Shown: positions 41,487 to 43,825 of the stretch, piece after piece
Layout: every line of letters begins with the position of its first letter
Position numbering within the stretch: position 1 is the stretch's first letter
Assembly: GCF_010501055.1 (NCBI RefSeq)
Contig: NZ_QVMO01000036.1
Coordinates: 1 to 43,825 of the forward strand
From: Dysgonomonas sp. 521
GTDB taxonomy: Bacteria > Bacteroidota > Bacteroidia > Bacteroidales > Dysgonomonadaceae
Length of the DNA stretch: 43,825 bases
Direction: 5' to 3'
Translations under genes and position numbers: made by a program
Notes under the pieces: model-generated
What the model was told of the DNA's origin: nothing
Seen by the model: only the letters and a program-made list of their open reading frames with translations
Database searches by the model: none

Positions 41487-43487
41487 TTACCAGCGCAGAA
41501 TAATCCGTTCGCCTAACTCCTTTGCTAGGATTTTTTTGATTTCTTCGAGTTCCTTCATTTTTTGCATCAGTTCGATGGCGCCGTCCCAGTCGCCGGCTTT
41601 TTGTTTTTGCTCCATCTCCTCTTTTATATCTTTCATTTGTTTGGAGATATATGCGTCCTTCAATTCGGTAACGGCACGCGGTACATTTTTCCAGAGATGT
41701 TTTTCTTCGGCAAGGGGAGTATCTTCCTTTTTCATGTTTTCGCCGAACTGTTTGATATGCACCTTGCTCAATTGGTACCTGTCACTAACTATCTCTGCCG
41801 CTATTTTACTTATTTCCGCATCCCTGTGGGCAAGGAAATAACGGCTTGGGTTGAATGTCTCGTTTTCCGATTGCTCGATAGATTCTTCCAGCATTATCTT
41901 ATACTGCGGATTCACAAACCAGAACCCGTCGCGTTTCAGGTCAAACTTTACCCAGTCGATTACCGTTGTAGGCATATCGCCTGTCACGGTATTGCCTTCC
42001 CCTCCTTCTGCCAGTATCTCCATTCCATAGCGGACGATAAAGTAAAGGATGGCCAGTTCGAATTTATCGATATTTGTTTTTTTCGTAGCTGGTTTGCCCG
42101 AACGTACTACAGGCTGGGATAGGTCTACATTCAGGGCAGACATCTCCGGCTCAATCTTTGGCTGGGGCGCTTTTCCCAAATGAGCCAGCCGCTTTTTATT
42201 CACCTCCTGTATGAGTATGCGTTCGTCAATGTCCAGTAATATACTGCAATCTTTTATATATACGCTGCGGATAATATTGTCGGGGATAACGGAAATACTG
42301 CTTACGATGTCTGTGATTAGGGTCGCCCGTTTAATAGGGTCGTTACCGGCCTCGTCCAATAGCAGTTGGGTCTTGAAACGGATAAAATCCACTTCGTGCT
42401 CCTTGATATAATTCGTGAGCGATTCGGCATTTTGCTTGCGGGCAAACGAGTCAGGGTCTTCGCCATCGGGCAATAGCACGACTTTGATCTTCATGCCTTC
42501 CTCCAGCAAGAGGTCTATCCCCCTCAGCGCGGCTTTTATCCCTGCCGCATCGCCGTCATAGAGGACAGTCACATGTTCCGTGAAACGATGGATAAGCCGT
42601 ATCTGCCCATGTGTAAGGGCTGTGCCCGATGAGGCGACAACATTTTCGATTCCCGCCTGATGCATGGATATGACATCCGTATAACCTTCTACCAGATAAC
42701 AACAATCGGCCCTACTTATAGCCTGTTTGGCAAAATATATGCCGTAGAGTTCATTCCCTTTATGATAGATTTCGCTTTCGGGCGAATTGACATATTTACC
42801 TGTATTTTCCGCCTTTTTGAGGATGCGTCCACCAAAGGCGACAACCTTACCGGATAAGGTATGCACGGGGAACATGACCCGCCCGCGAAAACGGTCGATA
42901 AGCGAACCGTTGCTCTCACTTTTAATCGTTAAACCGGTCTTTACCAGATAGTCTTCTTTGTATCCGGTTCTCAGGGCTTCCTGTGTAAAGGCATCCCGCT
43001 GCTCGAGGCTATAGCCAAGCTGGAACTTACGGACAATATCATCCCTGAACCCCCTCTCTTTGAAGTAGCTTAATCCTACCGATTTTCCTTCGATATGCTC
43101 GTGCAGGGTATTAGCAAAGTAGGTACGGGCATAGTCGTTAAGGATAAAGAGGCTCTCTCGTTCGTTGTATGCCTGCTTTTGCTCTTCGGTAAGTTCGCGT
43201 TCCTGTATCTCTATATTGTACTTCTTCGCCAGATGGCGGAGAGCATCGAAATAAGAAAGCTGTTCATGCTTCATGATGAAGTGGACGGCAGTCCCTCCCT
43301 CGCCACAGGCAAAGCATTTACATATATTCTTAGCCGGGGAAACATAGAACGAAGGAGTCCTGTCTTCGTGAAACGGACACAACCCAACATAGTTTATCCC
43401 CCTGCGTTTCAGGGTAACATATCCGGACACCACATCAACTATTTGCGCGGCATCTATTATACGGTCTATAGTAGCTTGATCTATCAT
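41487..43487 (-). CDS. dnaG: DNA primase
   Basis: 666 residues from the ATG at 43487 (MIDQATIDRIIDAAQ), which I prefer over an in-frame GTG at 43502. Makes RNA primers for replication. The CHC2 zinc motif is C37PFH40 with C58FAC61. The catalytic core contains the primase motif RFRGRVMFPVH. The toprim part follows: YLVEGYTDVISMHQAGIENVVASSG and LYDGDAAGIKAALRG. The C-terminal about 200 residues are the helical DnaB-interaction region, ending in a charged coiled-coil (KEEMEQKQKAGDWDGAIELM). Length is normal. It stands alone. Confidence 0.96.
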   Translation of the reverse strand: MIDQATIDRIIDAAQIVDVVSGYVTLKRRGINYVGLCPFHEDRTPSFYVSPAKNICKCFACGEGGTAVHFIMKHEQLSYFDALRHLAKKYNIEIQERELTEEQKQAYNERESLFILNDYARTYFANTLHEHIEGKSVGLSYFKERGFRDDIVRKFQLGYSLEQRDAFTQEALRTGYKEDYLVKTGLTIKSESNGSLIDRFRGRVMFPVHTLSGKVVAFGGRILKKAENTGKYVNSPESEIYHKGNELYGIYFAKQAISRADCCYLVEGYTDVISMHQAGIENVVASSGTALTHGQIRLIHRFTEHVTVLYDGDAAGIKAALRGIDLLLEEGMKIKVVLLPDGEDPDSFARKQNAESLTNYIKEHEVDFIRFKTQLLLDEAGNDPIKRATLITDIVSSISVIPDNIIRSVYIKDCSILLDIDERILIQEVNKKRLAHLGKAPQPKIEPEMSALNVDLSQPVVRSGKPATKKTNIDKFELAILYFIVRYGMEILAEGGEGNTVTGDMPTTVIDWVKFDLKRDGFWFVNPQYKIMLEESIEQSENETFNPSRYFLAHRDAEISKIAAEIVSDRYQLSKVHIKQFGENMKKEDTPLAEEKHLWKNVPRAVTELKDAYISKQMKDIKEEMEQKQKAGDWDGAIELMQKMKELEEIKKILAKELGERIILRW

Positions 43488-43825
43488 GATTTTTACAGAC
43501 ACGAAAATAGTGAAAATATTCCGGTTGTATATTTCCTTCTCCCATTTGAATGGTTAAATATAAGTAAGAGGGTGTCTCAAAAGTATTTTTTCATATCTAT
43601 GTACATACGCTACGCTCCTGTGACCGTTGGTTGTCATGTTGAACGGAGTGAATTGAATTGAAAATCGACAGAGTCAAAATCGACAGAGTCAAATATTCCG
43701 TGTCTGGAGGGTCGAGATTCTTCGTTGCACTACCAATGACGTCATTTAAATTATATCCGTTTTGACAATCATAAAATTGTGTTTTTTAGCTAGTTTACCC
43801 ATAAGTCTTATTTCGTTAGCATTGA
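43488..43825. other. intergenic end of the window with repeat fragments
   Basis: No gene is visible. A repeat end GAGGGTGTCTCAAAAGT is at 43568-43585 (compare 38001). CGCTCCTGTGACCGTTGGTT-type sequence at 43611-43633 is the inverse of 35050-35072. A 15-bp unit AAAATCGACAGAGTC is exactly tandemly repeated at 43661-43690. These probably belong to a dispersed element continuing to the right. Confidence 0.5.

Noticed and set aside
43485..43502. GTG start for dnaG
   Set aside because: The ATG five codons downstream gives the usual Bacteroidetes start MIDQATIDRI.
43661..43690. Tandem 15-bp repeat as an array or iteron origin
   Set aside because: Only two copies and no replication genes nearby.

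Overview
The window looks like a chromosomal segment of a Bacteroidales bacterium, most likely Dysgonomonas-like (genus level is inference). Supporting signs are a gliding-motility lipoprotein GldH, a protein with a type IX secretion C-terminal (CHU_C) domain, a bacterial serine palmitoyltransferase, a lipoprotein dipeptidyl-peptidase III, Bacteroidetes-type promoters (TTTG-N19-TAnnTTTG) and AT-rich spacers full of short palindromic repeats. No rRNA, tRNA, CRISPR array, transposase or phage structural gene was found.

Region 1 (1-9.6 kb) is the accessory part. It starts with the tail of an unknown gene, a secreted alpha/beta hydrolase and a secreted Asn-rich protein. A minus-strand translation-repair locus follows. 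From one near-consensus promoter at 9453-9483 run a ~265-nt structured leader, two paralogous basic proteins of unknown family, and the RNA ligase RtcB, coupled by 16- and 4-nt overlaps. The partner release factor PrfH lies about 4 kb downstream. It is separated from rtcB by cargo (a metallophosphoesterase, a four-CxxC zinc-ribbon protein and a partner protein) enclosed by two copies of a large palindromic repeat. Small TAA-flanked inverted-repeat elements (MITE-like) are inserted in the cargo, and one has rewritten the C-terminus of a gene.

Region 2 (9.6-29.6 kb) is mostly core: a CHU_C protein, serine palmitoyltransferase, a degenerate M23 protein, dxr, rseP, metF, holB, ricT, gldH, rnhB, a metallophosphatase lipoprotein, a GH10-like lipoprotein, a Ca-loop lipoprotein, a THUMP RNA methyltransferase, an unknown protein, a GNAT acetyltransferase, and a DUF6599/DUF362 pair.

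Region 3 (29.6-43.8 kb) holds a YtxH/holin-like envelope operon, miaB, nadX, a 2-hydroxyacid dehydrogenase homologue lacking the usual catalytic Arg motif, a small acidic protein, a metallophosphoesterase lipoprotein overlapping a beta-barrel-like protein, a TPR protein, dipeptidyl-peptidase III and dnaG. The long spacers here are built from nested inverted-repeat elements and compound palindromes.

The most interesting unit is the rtcB-prfH locus with its two unknown paralogues, structured leader and repeat-bounded insertion. All family assignments come from reading motifs by eye; no database search was run.
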